Of a stretch of 64,000 bases of DNA, positions 1-8,281 are shown piece after piece (position 1 is the first letter of the stretch; every line of letters starts with the position of its first letter). The stretch lies in the NCBI GenBank assembly GCA_963778465.1, contig CAVZUK010000001.1:8757-72756 (forward strand), written 5' to 3'. The notes under the pieces are model-generated. The model was not told where the DNA came from. It saw only the letters and a list, made by a program, of their open reading frames with translations, and did no database searches. The position numbers were made by a program, and so were the translations under genes. The stretch comes from CAVZBW01 sp963778465 (GTDB lineage: Bacteria > Actinomycetota > Acidimicrobiia > Acidimicrobiales > RAAP-2).

Positions 1-66
1 ACCCTCGGGAGAAAAGCACACTGACGAACCTATCGTTTTTCGGCCGCAGGAGTGCCCGACACCAGG

Positions 67-810
67 TCAGCGATCGGAGGGAGCCGGACGGAGATCTGCC
101 GCCGTGAGGGAGCCACCCACGATATTGCTCGCCACGACGCTCAACTGCAGTCGCTGGCGCCGGGCATGCTTTCGAAGCAGCCCGAAGGCCTCTTCCATGT
201 CGACCTTCAATCGCTCGGCCACGACCCCCTTGGCCTGCTCGATGACGATCCGAGAATTGAGGGCGCTCTCGAGCTGAACAGAGAGGTCGGTCCGCTGTTT
301 GACGGTGCGCTCCTGCAGGATGCCAATGGTGGCCACGTCGGCCAGGGCCTGTGTCAGATGGACCTTCGACCGCGGGATCTCGTGCGGGGCGACGTCGAAG
401 ACGTTCAAGGCTCCGATCACGTCGCTTCGGAGCCGCAACGGCAGAGCGTGAACCATGACGAAACCACTTTGACGGGCGACAGGGGAGAACCGGGGCCACC
501 GATCTCCGGCCTCGTCGAGGCGCTTGTTCAGAATCGGCAGCCCCGTCCGATAGCACTCCAGGCACGGACCGTCTCCATTCTGGACCTCGATGAGCTCAGC
601 CGTCCGCATGCGCTCAGTGGACGACGCGAGCACCTGGAGCCGGCCACGGCTGTCGGCGAGGGCCAGACCCACCTCGGCCACTTCGAGCAATTCGACGCAC
701 CGCTCGGCCAAGAGGGACAAGAAGTCGATGAGATCGAAGTCGGCCACCAGCGTGTCGGCCAATTCCACGAACGTTCGGGCGAGCCATTCGTCCCGAGTGT
801 CCATCGTCAT
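67..810 (-). CDS. GAF and ANTAR domain response regulator
   Basis: A cytosolic sensor-regulator of 247 residues. The N-terminal two thirds (about residues 20-165) read as a GAF ligand-binding domain, with the typical ending LPLRLRSDVIGALNVF. The C-terminal part (about 180-240) is an ANTAR domain: SRIVIEQAKGVVAERLKVDMEEAF followed by the LLRKHAR-type helix. ANTAR domains bind paired-hexaloop RNA hairpins and act as antiterminators; GAF would carry the input. A second GAF-ANTAR gene lies upstream on the same strand, 127 bases away, behind a desaturase gene. The first ATG (810) is used; an in-frame ATG two codons later (804) is equally possible. The family call is firm, the signal and RNA target unknown. 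Confidence 0.88.
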   Translation of the reverse strand: MTMDTRDEWLARTFVELADTLVADFDLIDFLSLLAERCVELLEVAEVGLALADSRGRLQVLASSTERMRTAELIEVQNGDGPCLECYRTGLPILNKRLDEAGDRWPRFSPVARQSGFVMVHALPLRLRSDVIGALNVFDVAPHEIPRSKVHLTQALADVATIGILQERTVKQRTDLSVQLESALNSRIVIEQAKGVVAERLKVDMEEAFGLLRKHARRQRLQLSVVASNIVGGSLTAADLRPAPSDR

Positions 811-937
811 GCCTCCCGAGCGGGACGATCGGCCGACCTTCGACGCGCACAGTGGGCAGCGCCTCTCCCGAAGGCTAGTCCTGCCTCGGTGGGCGGTCGA
901 AGGCGGCCCCTCCCGGATGGTCGAGGTGCGGTCACGG

Positions 938-1642
938 CTAATCGAACCGCAACTGTCCGTTGACCACCTGGCCGGCTACCTCGCCGATGGGTATTCCGGC
1001 AGCGAAGGCGTGAGCGCGCAGGCGGACCAATGCCTCCGCCACGTTCCGTTCGAGCTGGGCCGAGATCATGCCGGTGGCTTGGTGCACGACGGCTCGGGAA
1101 TCCGCGAGGTCGAGTGCCCAAGCCAACGACTCGGAGGTGGCGTCGGACTGCAGGACGAGCACGAGTTGGCTCACCAAACTCGCGACCAGCAGGGCGTCGG
1201 ACAGATCTTGAACCGTCGGGCTCTTCGGTTCGTCCCAGTGCAGGACGATCACCCCAAGCTTGGTCTGTCCTACCTGGAGAGGCACCGCGTACACCGCCCG
1301 GACGCCGATCTGGGCGGCTGCCCCGACAAAATGCGGCCACCGGACCTGCTCCGCTTGAACGTCGCCGACCAGTACGGGTTGACCCTTGTCGTAGGCATCC
1401 AGGCTCGGCCCTTCGCCCAAGATGAACTCCTGGTCCTGAACGCTCCCGGCCCGTCCGTCGAATGCGCTGGCCACGGCCTGGCTACCCGTTGCGCTCATCA
1501 GAACGAGGGAAACGCCGTTGACGCCAAGAACGTCGCAACACGTTTGACAGATCGCCGTCAGTGACGGCGGTTCGTCGTCGATCGCACCCAGGCTGGCCAG
1601 GAGTCGCTCTGCGAGGTCGACCCTCCCCGGTCCGCCAAACAG
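938..1642 (-). CDS. GAF and ANTAR domain regulator, probable CTG start
   Basis: A second GAF-ANTAR regulator. The first ATG (1498) would give 186 residues and cut the GAF domain. Upstream of it the same frame stays open for 48 codons and reads as the missing GAF start (VDLAERLLASLGAIDDEPPS), back to the TAG that ends the desaturase at 1655. The only start-like codon there is CTG at 1642, preceded by AGGGA at good spacing, giving 234 residues, close to its neighbour. The ANTAR region (about 180-230) contains VVHQATGMISAQLERNVAEAL. The gene begins 12 bases after the desaturase stop, so the two are probably co-transcribed. A lost ATG or a nearby indel could also explain the odd start. Confidence 0.8.
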   Translation of the reverse strand: MFGGPGRVDLAERLLASLGAIDDEPPSLTAICQTCCDVLGVNGVSLVLMSATGSQAVASAFDGRAGSVQDQEFILGEGPSLDAYDKGQPVLVGDVQAEQVRWPHFVGAAAQIGVRAVYAVPLQVGQTKLGVIVLHWDEPKSPTVQDLSDALLVASLVSQLVLVLQSDATSESLAWALDLADSRAVVHQATGMISAQLERNVAEALVRLRAHAFAAGIPIGEVAGQVVNGQLRFD

Positions 1643-1654
1643 TGTTTCCCTGGT

Positions 1655-2785
1655 CTATTCGCCGCCTTTGGACAGGGCGGAGATCTGGGCGGGGGTTGGC
1701 CAGCGAACCTTGGACGCCAATCCGAGATGCTCCAAGAGTCGGATCAACCGCGCCGAAGGATCGAGCTGGTGTCGGAGGACGCCGTGACGGGCCGAGGACG
1801 GGGCGGCGTGATGAAAGTTGTGCCAACTCTCGCCAAGGGAGGGGAGCGCCAAGAGAGCGAGGTTCGTGCTGCGGTCCTTCGTGGCGAATGGCCTCCGTCC
1901 CCAGAGGTGGCAAGCCGAGTTGATGCTCCACGTGACGTGATGCAGCAGCGCCATGCGGACCAACCCGGCCCAAAGGAAGACCGCGAGAGCTCCGGCCAAT
2001 GTGCCGTACAGAGACAACCCGATCCCGAACGGGATTGCCAGCGAGACGACCGCCAACAAAGGGAACAGCCGGTCGACGATGACGAGATCGGCATCTCGGT
2101 GCAGGTCCGGAGCAAAGCGCCTCGTGTCCGTCGGATCGTTCGAGAAGAGCCAGCCCACCTGGGCATGTACAAATCCCCGCAGAACGCCGAAGACTCCGGA
2201 GCCGTATTTGTACGGTGAATGGGGATCACCGGGCTGATCCCCGTACATGTGGTGTCGACGATGGACCGCGACCCAGCCGATCACGCCGCCTTCGAGGGCC
2301 ATCGATCCGGCAACGGCAAACAGCACCTTGAGGAAGCGAGTGGTCTTGAAGCTGCGGTGGGTGAAGAGGCGATGAAAACCGGTCGCGATGCCGAACCCGG
2401 TGAAGAGGTAGAGCGCGGTTCCGATGACCACGTCCCAGACATTTAAGCCGGCCCAACCCAGGGGTAAGAAGAGGGCGAGGCCCAGGAGTGGCCCGCATAC
2501 GAGGAGGCCCGTAACGAGCCGACCCACCGTCCATCTTGGCGCTGGATCCAACGGATCGCCGCCAAGTGGGGACTGATCGTGGGATCCTGGGATCGGATCG
2601 GCAACCGGCGCTTCCAGCACTGTTCCCGGCAAGTTGAATTCCTCTGCCGCCCGGCCCAGCCCGCTCGTGAGCGGCACCGCCAGGGCGTTGCTTGGGCCAC
2701 CGGGGTCTGGGGCGACGTTTCGATCACCATAGGCGACCCACGATGCCTTCGCGGGTCGCCCAGGTCGTTCCCCGAGTGACTCCAT
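1655..2785 (-). CDS. Acyl-CoA (delta-9 type) fatty acid desaturase
   Basis: A membrane di-iron enzyme that puts a double bond into acyl chains. All three histidine clusters are present: HRLFTH (about residue 140), HRRHH (about 177) and HNFHH (about 320), with hydrophobic segments between them as in stearoyl-CoA desaturases. The protein is 376 residues with about 85 poorly conserved, Pro/Gly-rich residues before the first membrane segment, so the true start may lie further in. GTG at 2788 and ATG at 2785 are adjacent; neither has a strong ribosome site. It sits 12 bases upstream of a GAF-ANTAR gene, which suggests that the regulator is made with the desaturase and may respond to membrane or redox state (inference). 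Confidence 0.9.
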   Translation of the reverse strand: MESLGERPGRPAKASWVAYGDRNVAPDPGGPSNALAVPLTSGLGRAAEEFNLPGTVLEAPVADPIPGSHDQSPLGGDPLDPAPRWTVGRLVTGLLVCGPLLGLALFLPLGWAGLNVWDVVIGTALYLFTGFGIATGFHRLFTHRSFKTTRFLKVLFAVAGSMALEGGVIGWVAVHRRHHMYGDQPGDPHSPYKYGSGVFGVLRGFVHAQVGWLFSNDPTDTRRFAPDLHRDADLVIVDRLFPLLAVVSLAIPFGIGLSLYGTLAGALAVFLWAGLVRMALLHHVTWSINSACHLWGRRPFATKDRSTNLALLALPSLGESWHNFHHAAPSSARHGVLRHQLDPSARLIRLLEHLGLASKVRWPTPAQISALSKGGE

Positions 2786-2788
2786 CAC

Positions 2789-3160
2789 GGCCGCGTCCCG
2801 GGAGCCCTGTCGGTGCGTCGAAGTGAGAGCGACGCACCGACCGTTTGTCAGCTCGTGGCCTGGCTGATCGTGTGCTCGGGGATGCCGAACGTGGCGCCCA
2901 GAGCCGACTCGGGCACGATGGGGGCCGATTCCTTGAGGTCGCCACCCACTTTGGACCTGTAGGAGGGGCTCACCTTCGTCACGCCGTCCTCACGTCAAAG
3001 GACGGTCAACGGATCCCCGTGAACGGTTTCACAACTGCGGTGGAGCCCGACGTAGGTCCTTGTCCTCGGGGCCGATGGTGACCAGACTGTTGTGGGAGCT
3101 TTCCTAAGGAGGGGTATCTTGCAGTCATTCAGCACAATCAGCATCCGGTGAGCAGCCGAC
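2789..3160. other. Intergenic region between divergent genes
   Basis: About 370 bases between the desaturase (minus strand) and the LapA-domain gene (plus strand), so it should hold both promoters. Open frames here have no recognisable protein content. A stretch with TTTCCTAAGGAGGGGTATCTT near 3,098-3,120 includes a possible -10 hexamer (TATCTT) for the plus-strand gene. Nothing else is identifiable. Confidence 0.3.
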
Positions 3161-3433
3161 ATGGCACAACATTCTCCACCGAACGCCGGCTCCAATCGCT
3201 CACGACTCAGCGGCGGGGCGATCACCATGCTCGTCGGGCTGGCGTTGCTCGTCATCTTCATGGCCCAGAACACCGAGAAGATCACGCTCCACTTCTTGGC
3301 CTGGAGCTTTACCTGGCCGCTCTGGCTCTTCACCCTCGTCATCGCTTGCCTCGGAGCGCTCGTATGGATCGGCGCCGGGATGCTACGCCGCCACCGGCGT
3401 CGTAAGGAGCGCCGAGCGGAGAGGCGGGGCTGA
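3161..3433 (+). CDS. LapA (DUF1049) domain small membrane protein
   Basis: A 90-residue inner-membrane protein. It has two hydrophobic segments (about residues 21-38 and 47-72) flanking the family's conserved MAQNTEKITLHFLAW stretch, then a very basic tail (RRHRRRKERRAERRG). This is the LapA/DUF1049 pattern, in Gram-negatives linked to lipopolysaccharide assembly; its role in actinobacteria is unclear. The ATG at 3161 is the only good start, though the ribosome site is weak. It converges on the FUSC gene with only 28 bases between the stops. Confidence 0.85.
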   Translation: MAQHSPPNAGSNRSRLSGGAITMLVGLALLVIFMAQNTEKITLHFLAWSFTWPLWLFTLVIACLGALVWIGAGMLRRHRRRKERRAERRG

Positions 3434-3461
3434 GGGCGAAGGGTCGCAACGCGCCGGCCCC

Positions 3462-5696
3462 TCAGCTGGTCGTGGCGGCCCCGGCCCCTTTGACCTTGGC
3501 CCCTTTGACCTTGGCCCCTCTGGCCCCTTTGGCCTTGGCCGAGGCCTCCGTCGTCTCGGCGACCAGATCACGCAGCCGAGCCAGGGAGATCGTGATCTCC
3601 GCGATCAGCGCGCGCGTTCGCAGGATCTCGACCACCCCCTGCTCGGCCCAGGGATCGTCCACTGGGGCGTTCGTGGTCAGCTCGCAGGACAGCGCGTCGA
3701 GGTGGTCGACGTCGATCGGCACGGGCACCGGTGGCGGTGGCTCACGCCGGGCGATGGCAGCGGCGACCGCTGCGTGGGCAGCCTGAAGCTCGTGGACCCG
3801 CTCCACGAGCGCATCGACCATCTTCGCGGCCTCCGGCGGGGGTGACGCCACCGACTGGCGCGCCAGCATCTCGGCCCCGTACCAGCGTGTGTGCACGAAC
3901 ACCGACATTCGTTGCCAAAGCGAGATCTCCTCCGCCTTGGGCTGCTCACTGAGGAACACCGCGAGCACGCCGTCGGCGCGCAGCGCCTGGATCCGGGCCC
4001 GTGTGCGGAGACGGGACAGCTGCTCCATCCCGGCAGAGCGCAGCCGGCGCTGCAGCATGGCCGCGACGAAGTCCCCACATGCCTCGATCGCGTCACCGAG
4101 CGACTCCGCGAGCTGTCCGGCGGCGCCCCGAGGCCACGCTACGAGACCCAGCGCCACGCCCGCCGCCGCTCCGAGCGCGACATCCTCGACGCGGATGACA
4201 CCGATCTCCCAGCCTCGAGGCTCGACCAGGTCGAAGAGTACCGACACGATGACGGTGAACCCCGCCTGCCCCCACACGACGTTGATGGATCCGGCGAGTA
4301 GCCCGCCCACGACGACGACGGGCAGCAGGTACAGATGCAGGTCGTCGCTCGTACCGATCGCGAGCAGCAGCGGGACCGCAACGGCGAAACCGATGACCGT
4401 TCCCAGCACGGCCTGAAGCGCCGTAGCGCCCGTTCGGACCGCGCTCGTGCGCATGACGCTCAACGTGGCGAACAGCACCCAGAAGGCGTTCTCGACGTGG
4501 AGCAGGCCGCCCAACAGCCGTGCCAGCGACAACGCGACCGCCAGGCGCACGCTGTTCTGGAGCACGACAGAGCGGGTACTGAAGGTCGAGGACACGATCG
4601 CGACCAGGCGGTCCAGGATGGCCACCAGGCGGCGCTCGAGCCCGTCGCTCAGTGAGCCGAAGCGGGTCGGGAAGCGATCAGCGCCGGCCACGACCCGGGC
4701 GTCCGCAACCACCCCGCGCACCGAGGTGGAGATCTCGCCGACGAGCACCGAGCGGTCAGCGCCGACCGCGAGTGTGTCGTCGGCGCAGCCGCAGGCGAGA
4801 TCGCGCCCGAGCGCCGCGTCGGTGCGCTCCCGATGCGCCCGCCCGGCATCGACGACCGTGAACTCATCCGGGGCCGGGCCTTCGCCACGCAAGGCCGAGG
4901 CGGTCGCGTCGAGCACCCGGCGCAGCTGGCGCTCCAGGATCCGCTCGGCCTCGGCAACGCCCAGCGGCGCGACGGGGCGCAGTGAGAGCCGGTCCAGCAG
5001 GAGCTGCACGCGGCTCAAGCCGTAACCCACGCGGAGCTGCGCGTGGTCGCGCTCCGTGGCCAACGTGGGGCGCTCCCCGACCGCGAGGCTGTCCGGGCCC
5101 GCGCTGGCAAGCGCGTCGCGGACGGGCTCGACGAAGGAGTCGGCTGCACCTTCCCTCCGTTGGCTCAACCGTCCGATGCGTCCAGCGAGCGTGTCGATGG
5201 CATCGGCGAGCGCTGGGCGCAGGCGGTCCGGGGGGCGCTGAGGCCATATCGTGAGGGCTGCCAGCAACGAGATGCCGCCCCCGAGCAGGGCTCCGGACAC
5301 TCGGGAGTCGAGGCTTTCGATCGGCGCCGGGACGGTGCAGGAGACCAGGAACAACAGCACCACGCCGTTCGCACCCATGGCGACGTTGCGGCCCACCGCA
5401 GTGGACAGCGAGACGCAGAGCGCGACCACGAACAGCATCAGGGCCGCAACGACGGTGTTCTCGGACACGACGGTTCCGAGCGCGACGAGCGCGGCGACGA
5501 ACACGGTGCCGAGTATGTAGGCGCGTGCCTGCCGTCCCAGATCGCCGCCAAAGTCGGCGAGCACGAGGAGCCCGATGACGGTCAGCATCGAAAAGACCGC
5601 CATCTCCGGGTCGTCGACCACGATCCAGCCCAGGTAGAAGGCGAGCGTCGCGCCGATCGCTGCCCGCAAGGCGCGCCGTTGCGCCGTGCCGAACAT
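3462..5696 (-). CDS. FUSC family (fusaric acid resistance-like) membrane protein
   Basis: A 744-residue integral membrane protein with the duplicated FUSC layout. A hydrophobic block of several helices lies near the N-terminus (about residues 10-165, GATLAFYLGWIVVDDPEMAVFSMLTVIGL onward in the family pattern). A second lies mid-protein (about 390-530, with LLGGLLHVENAFWVLFATLSV). Each block is followed by a soluble domain. The family includes efflux proteins for aromatic acids. The ATG at 5696 begins the conserved sequence (MFGTAQRRALRAAIG); the open frame further upstream has no family content. The last 25 residues are a low-complexity Ala/Lys/Gly tail (GARGAKVKGAKVKG) encoded by an imperfect 15-base repeat. 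Confidence 0.85.
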   Translation of the reverse strand: MFGTAQRRALRAAIGATLAFYLGWIVVDDPEMAVFSMLTVIGLLVLADFGGDLGRQARAYILGTVFVAALVALGTVVSENTVVAALMLFVVALCVSLSTAVGRNVAMGANGVVLLFLVSCTVPAPIESLDSRVSGALLGGGISLLAALTIWPQRPPDRLRPALADAIDTLAGRIGRLSQRREGAADSFVEPVRDALASAGPDSLAVGERPTLATERDHAQLRVGYGLSRVQLLLDRLSLRPVAPLGVAEAERILERQLRRVLDATASALRGEGPAPDEFTVVDAGRAHRERTDAALGRDLACGCADDTLAVGADRSVLVGEISTSVRGVVADARVVAGADRFPTRFGSLSDGLERRLVAILDRLVAIVSSTFSTRSVVLQNSVRLAVALSLARLLGGLLHVENAFWVLFATLSVMRTSAVRTGATALQAVLGTVIGFAVAVPLLLAIGTSDDLHLYLLPVVVVGGLLAGSINVVWGQAGFTVIVSVLFDLVEPRGWEIGVIRVEDVALGAAAGVALGLVAWPRGAAGQLAESLGDAIEACGDFVAAMLQRRLRSAGMEQLSRLRTRARIQALRADGVLAVFLSEQPKAEEISLWQRMSVFVHTRWYGAEMLARQSVASPPPEAAKMVDALVERVHELQAAHAAVAAAIARREPPPPVPVPIDVDHLDALSCELTTNAPVDDPWAEQGVVEILRTRALIAEITISLARLRDLVAETTEASAKAKGARGAKVKGAKVKGAGAATTS
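3484..3545. repeat. Imperfect 15-base tandem repeat in the FUSC gene 3' end
   Basis: Repeated units close to TTGGCCCCTTTGACC, about four copies, the last ones diverged (ttggcccctctggcccc). On the coding strand they encode the K-G-A-K-V tail of the FUSC protein. This is one of several short tandem repeats at gene ends in the left part of the window. Confidence 0.65.
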
Positions 5697-5990
5697 GGCC
5701 GTAGGCCGGCGAGATGCCTTGTTCCTACCGGAAGGCGCTGTCAGGGTCGCCTTCGGCCTTGATCTCGTTCGACCTCCTCCGGGTGCGCCAATCTCGAAGC
5801 CATGGCGGGCCTCACCGCCCGGTCCCGAGGGCGATGACCGCGTAGGTGTCATCGGAGCTGGAGAGGAAGGTCGAGCCTCCGCAGGGCACCCCGGCGGCAT
5901 CGCGGCCGGAGGTGGCGCTCTGCCGTGTTGGCGTAGTAGGCGGTTGGTGCAACGCATCGTGCAGAAACGGGCGAGACATCGACCACGCCG

Positions 5991-7689
5991 ATGAATGCTA
6001 GAACTCCTCTCACGACACTCGGAAGCAAGATCTTCTCGGCTGCCGCCAGGCTGCCACCGGCGCAGTACCGCCAGGTGGCCGTGGAGCGGGATCTCGCAGC
6101 CAAGATGTCCGACGGGACGGTGCTGCTGGCCGACCGCTGGGCGCCGGTTTCCAACATCGCGGGCCGATCGCCGATCGTGCTCCTGCGATCCCCCTACGGG
6201 CGCCGCCAGCTCGGGGTCGTCGGCCGACTCTTCGCCGAGCGCGGCTACCAGGCGGTGATCCAGAGCTGCCGGGGAACCTTCGGGTCGGGCGGGGACTTCG
6301 AACCCTTTCGCCACGAGCGCCAGGACGGGCGCGACACCCTGGCGTGGCTCGCCGACCAGCCGTGGTTCAGCGGTTGGGTCGGCACCTTCGGTCCGAGCTA
6401 TCTCGGTCTGGTCCAGTGGGCGGTCTGCGAGGACGCGCCCGACTACCTGCGGGCGATGGCGCCCTCCGTGACGGCCGCCGACTTCAGGGACGCCGTGATC
6501 TACCCCGGGAACGCCCTCGCCTTCGAGAGCATGCTGTCGTGGATCCACCAGGTCGGCCACCAGGAGCTGCCGCCGCATCGGGTGTTCGCCGCGATGTTGC
6601 AGGCCCGCCGCGACCTGCCTCCCGTCTATGCCGCGCTGCCCCTACGCGACGCCGATCGACGTGTCGTCGGCCGGAGCGTCGGCTTCTATCAGGACTGGCT
6701 CGCTCACGACACGCCAGGCGATCCCTGGTGGGACCCGGTCGACTTCCGGGCCGGACGCTCGAGCGCGCCGCCTGCGGCCCTCGTGGCCGGTTGGTACGAC
6801 ATCTTTCTCCCTGCGCAGATCGACGACTTCCTCGCCCTGCGCGCCGCAGGACGCGAGGCCCGGCTCACCATCGGGCCGTGGACCCACGGGAGCCCCCGCG
6901 GGTTCGGTGCGGGCATCCGTGACGCGCTGGATTGGTTCGACGAGCGCTTCGCCGCCGATGGCCCCTCCCACGCGCTCCCCGCCAACGGCGCGTCCCCGCC
7001 GCGAGCCCTTCCGACGACCGTCCGCCTCTACGTGGTCGGCGCCCGGCGCTGGGTGGAGCTGCCCGACTGGCCGCCGCCTGCGACCGTCACGCGCTCGGCA
7101 CCTCCACGCCGGTGGGCGACTCGGACCCGAGGACCCGACCGCGTCGGGACCCGACCGGTTCCGGTACGACCCCGCCGATCCGACGCCCGGCATCGGAGGC
7201 CCCAGCCTCGACATGCGCAACGCCGGACCCAAGGACCAGCGCCGCCGCGAGGAGCGTTCCGACGTCCTCACCTACACCAGCACGCCGATGGAAGAGCCGA
7301 TGACCGTGGCCGGACCGCTGTCCGCCGACCTCTACTTCCGCTCGTCGATCCGGCACACGGACCTGGTCGTGCGCTTGTGCGTCGTGTCGGAAAAGGGCCG
7401 CTCCACCAACCTGAGCGGTGGGGTCCTGCGCCTTTCCCCGGAGGTCGCCGAGCCCGACGGGGACTCGGTGCTGCACCTGCGGGTCGCCATGTGGCCGGCG
7501 GCAGTGACGTTTCGGCGCGGAGAACGGTTACGACTCCAGGTCTCGAGCGGCGCCCATCCGCTCATCGCGCGCAACACCGGAAGCGGGGAGCCGCTGGCCT
7601 CGGCGGTCACTCTGGTGGTCGCCGACCAAGAGGTCTTCCACGACCCGGCGAGGCCCTCCGCGATCGAGCTGCCGGTCAGCTCGATCTGA
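5991..7689 (+). pseudogene. CocE/NonD family serine hydrolase, one-base frameshift
   Basis: An alpha/beta hydrolase of the CocE / X-Pro dipeptidyl-peptidase-like family, which cleaves esters or amides. Visible catalytic parts are the nucleophile motif GPSYLG (about residue 135), GWYDIF with the Asp (about 270) and GPWTHG with the His (about 300). At 7,092-7,099 the frame breaks: ACG CGC TCGG CAC should read ACG CGC TGG CAC (T-R-W-H-L-H-A-G-G-R-L). Removing the extra C at 7096 restores the family sequence through the C-terminal jelly-roll (DRFRYDPADPTP to the stop at 7689) and gives exactly 565 residues. Either a sequencing error or a genuinely broken gene. The start ATG is at 5991; there is no signal peptide. 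Confidence 0.82.
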
Positions 7690-7707
7690 GGAGGATCTCG
7701 ATCTCGG

Positions 7708-8130
7708 TCAACGACGGGATCGCGCGACCGCAGCGACCGGGATGTAGTTCCAGTGGGTCGAATAGCCGAAGAGTCTGGCGCCCTGTGATCGGAGCCATCG
7801 TGCGAGCTGGGGTGCGCGCCGGTCGCTGATCTTGATCGCGAGGACCATCGCACCATCGAAGAGGGCAGCGCAGAGGCTCTCTTCGTACTCTCGGTCGTTC
7901 GTATACCCCCGCTGCAGTGTCATCACCGCCCGTGACCAGAAGTTCATCTTGCGAAGCTGGGGGTTGATGCATCGCATGCCGGCCTCGCCCTGAAAGATCC
8001 AGATGTCGTCCTGCTTGACGGAGAACTCTTCCGACACGCGTTGGAGGCATTGGCGCCCCTCGTGGGGGTGATCGAAGACGGCGAAGAGACGATGACGAGG
8101 TGGGATCAGAAGCTTGACGCTGTTCTGCAT
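7708..8130 (-). CDS. Conserved-looking hypothetical protein, 140 residues
   Basis: I do not recognise the family. From the ATG at 8130 the protein is MQNSVKLLIPPRHRLFAVFD..., a compact soluble sequence with mixed charge, three Trp and no membrane segment. Motifs worth searching are DDIWIFQGEAGMRCINPQ in the middle and GARLFGYSTHWNYIPV near the end. It is divergent from the large LuxR gene at 8282, with about 150 bases between, and converges on the CocE gene. Codon use and the clear drop in coding quality upstream of 8130 support this start rather than the longer open frame. Confidence 0.6.
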   Translation of the reverse strand: MQNSVKLLIPPRHRLFAVFDHPHEGRQCLQRVSEEFSVKQDDIWIFQGEAGMRCINPQLRKMNFWSRAVMTLQRGYTNDREYEESLCAALFDGAMVLAIKISDRRAPQLARWLRSQGARLFGYSTHWNYIPVAAVARSRR

Positions 8131-8281
8131 CTCGGGCCCTCGAGGATGGTCGTCTACCTGCTCGGATCGATACTCGCTGAGAGGGATCTCCAAGATGGAG
8201 CATAGTTGCAGGGGCGGCTCGAGCGGCTGGCGACGGGGCGGCTCGACCGTGGCGCGTGCGATCATTCGGGTGCACGGAGAG

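Noticed and set aside
5697..6578. N-terminal extension of the FUSC protein by some 290 residues
   Set aside because: The extension overlaps the divergent CocE gene and is Arg/Pro/Gly-rich without family content; the conserved protein begins at the ATG at 5696.
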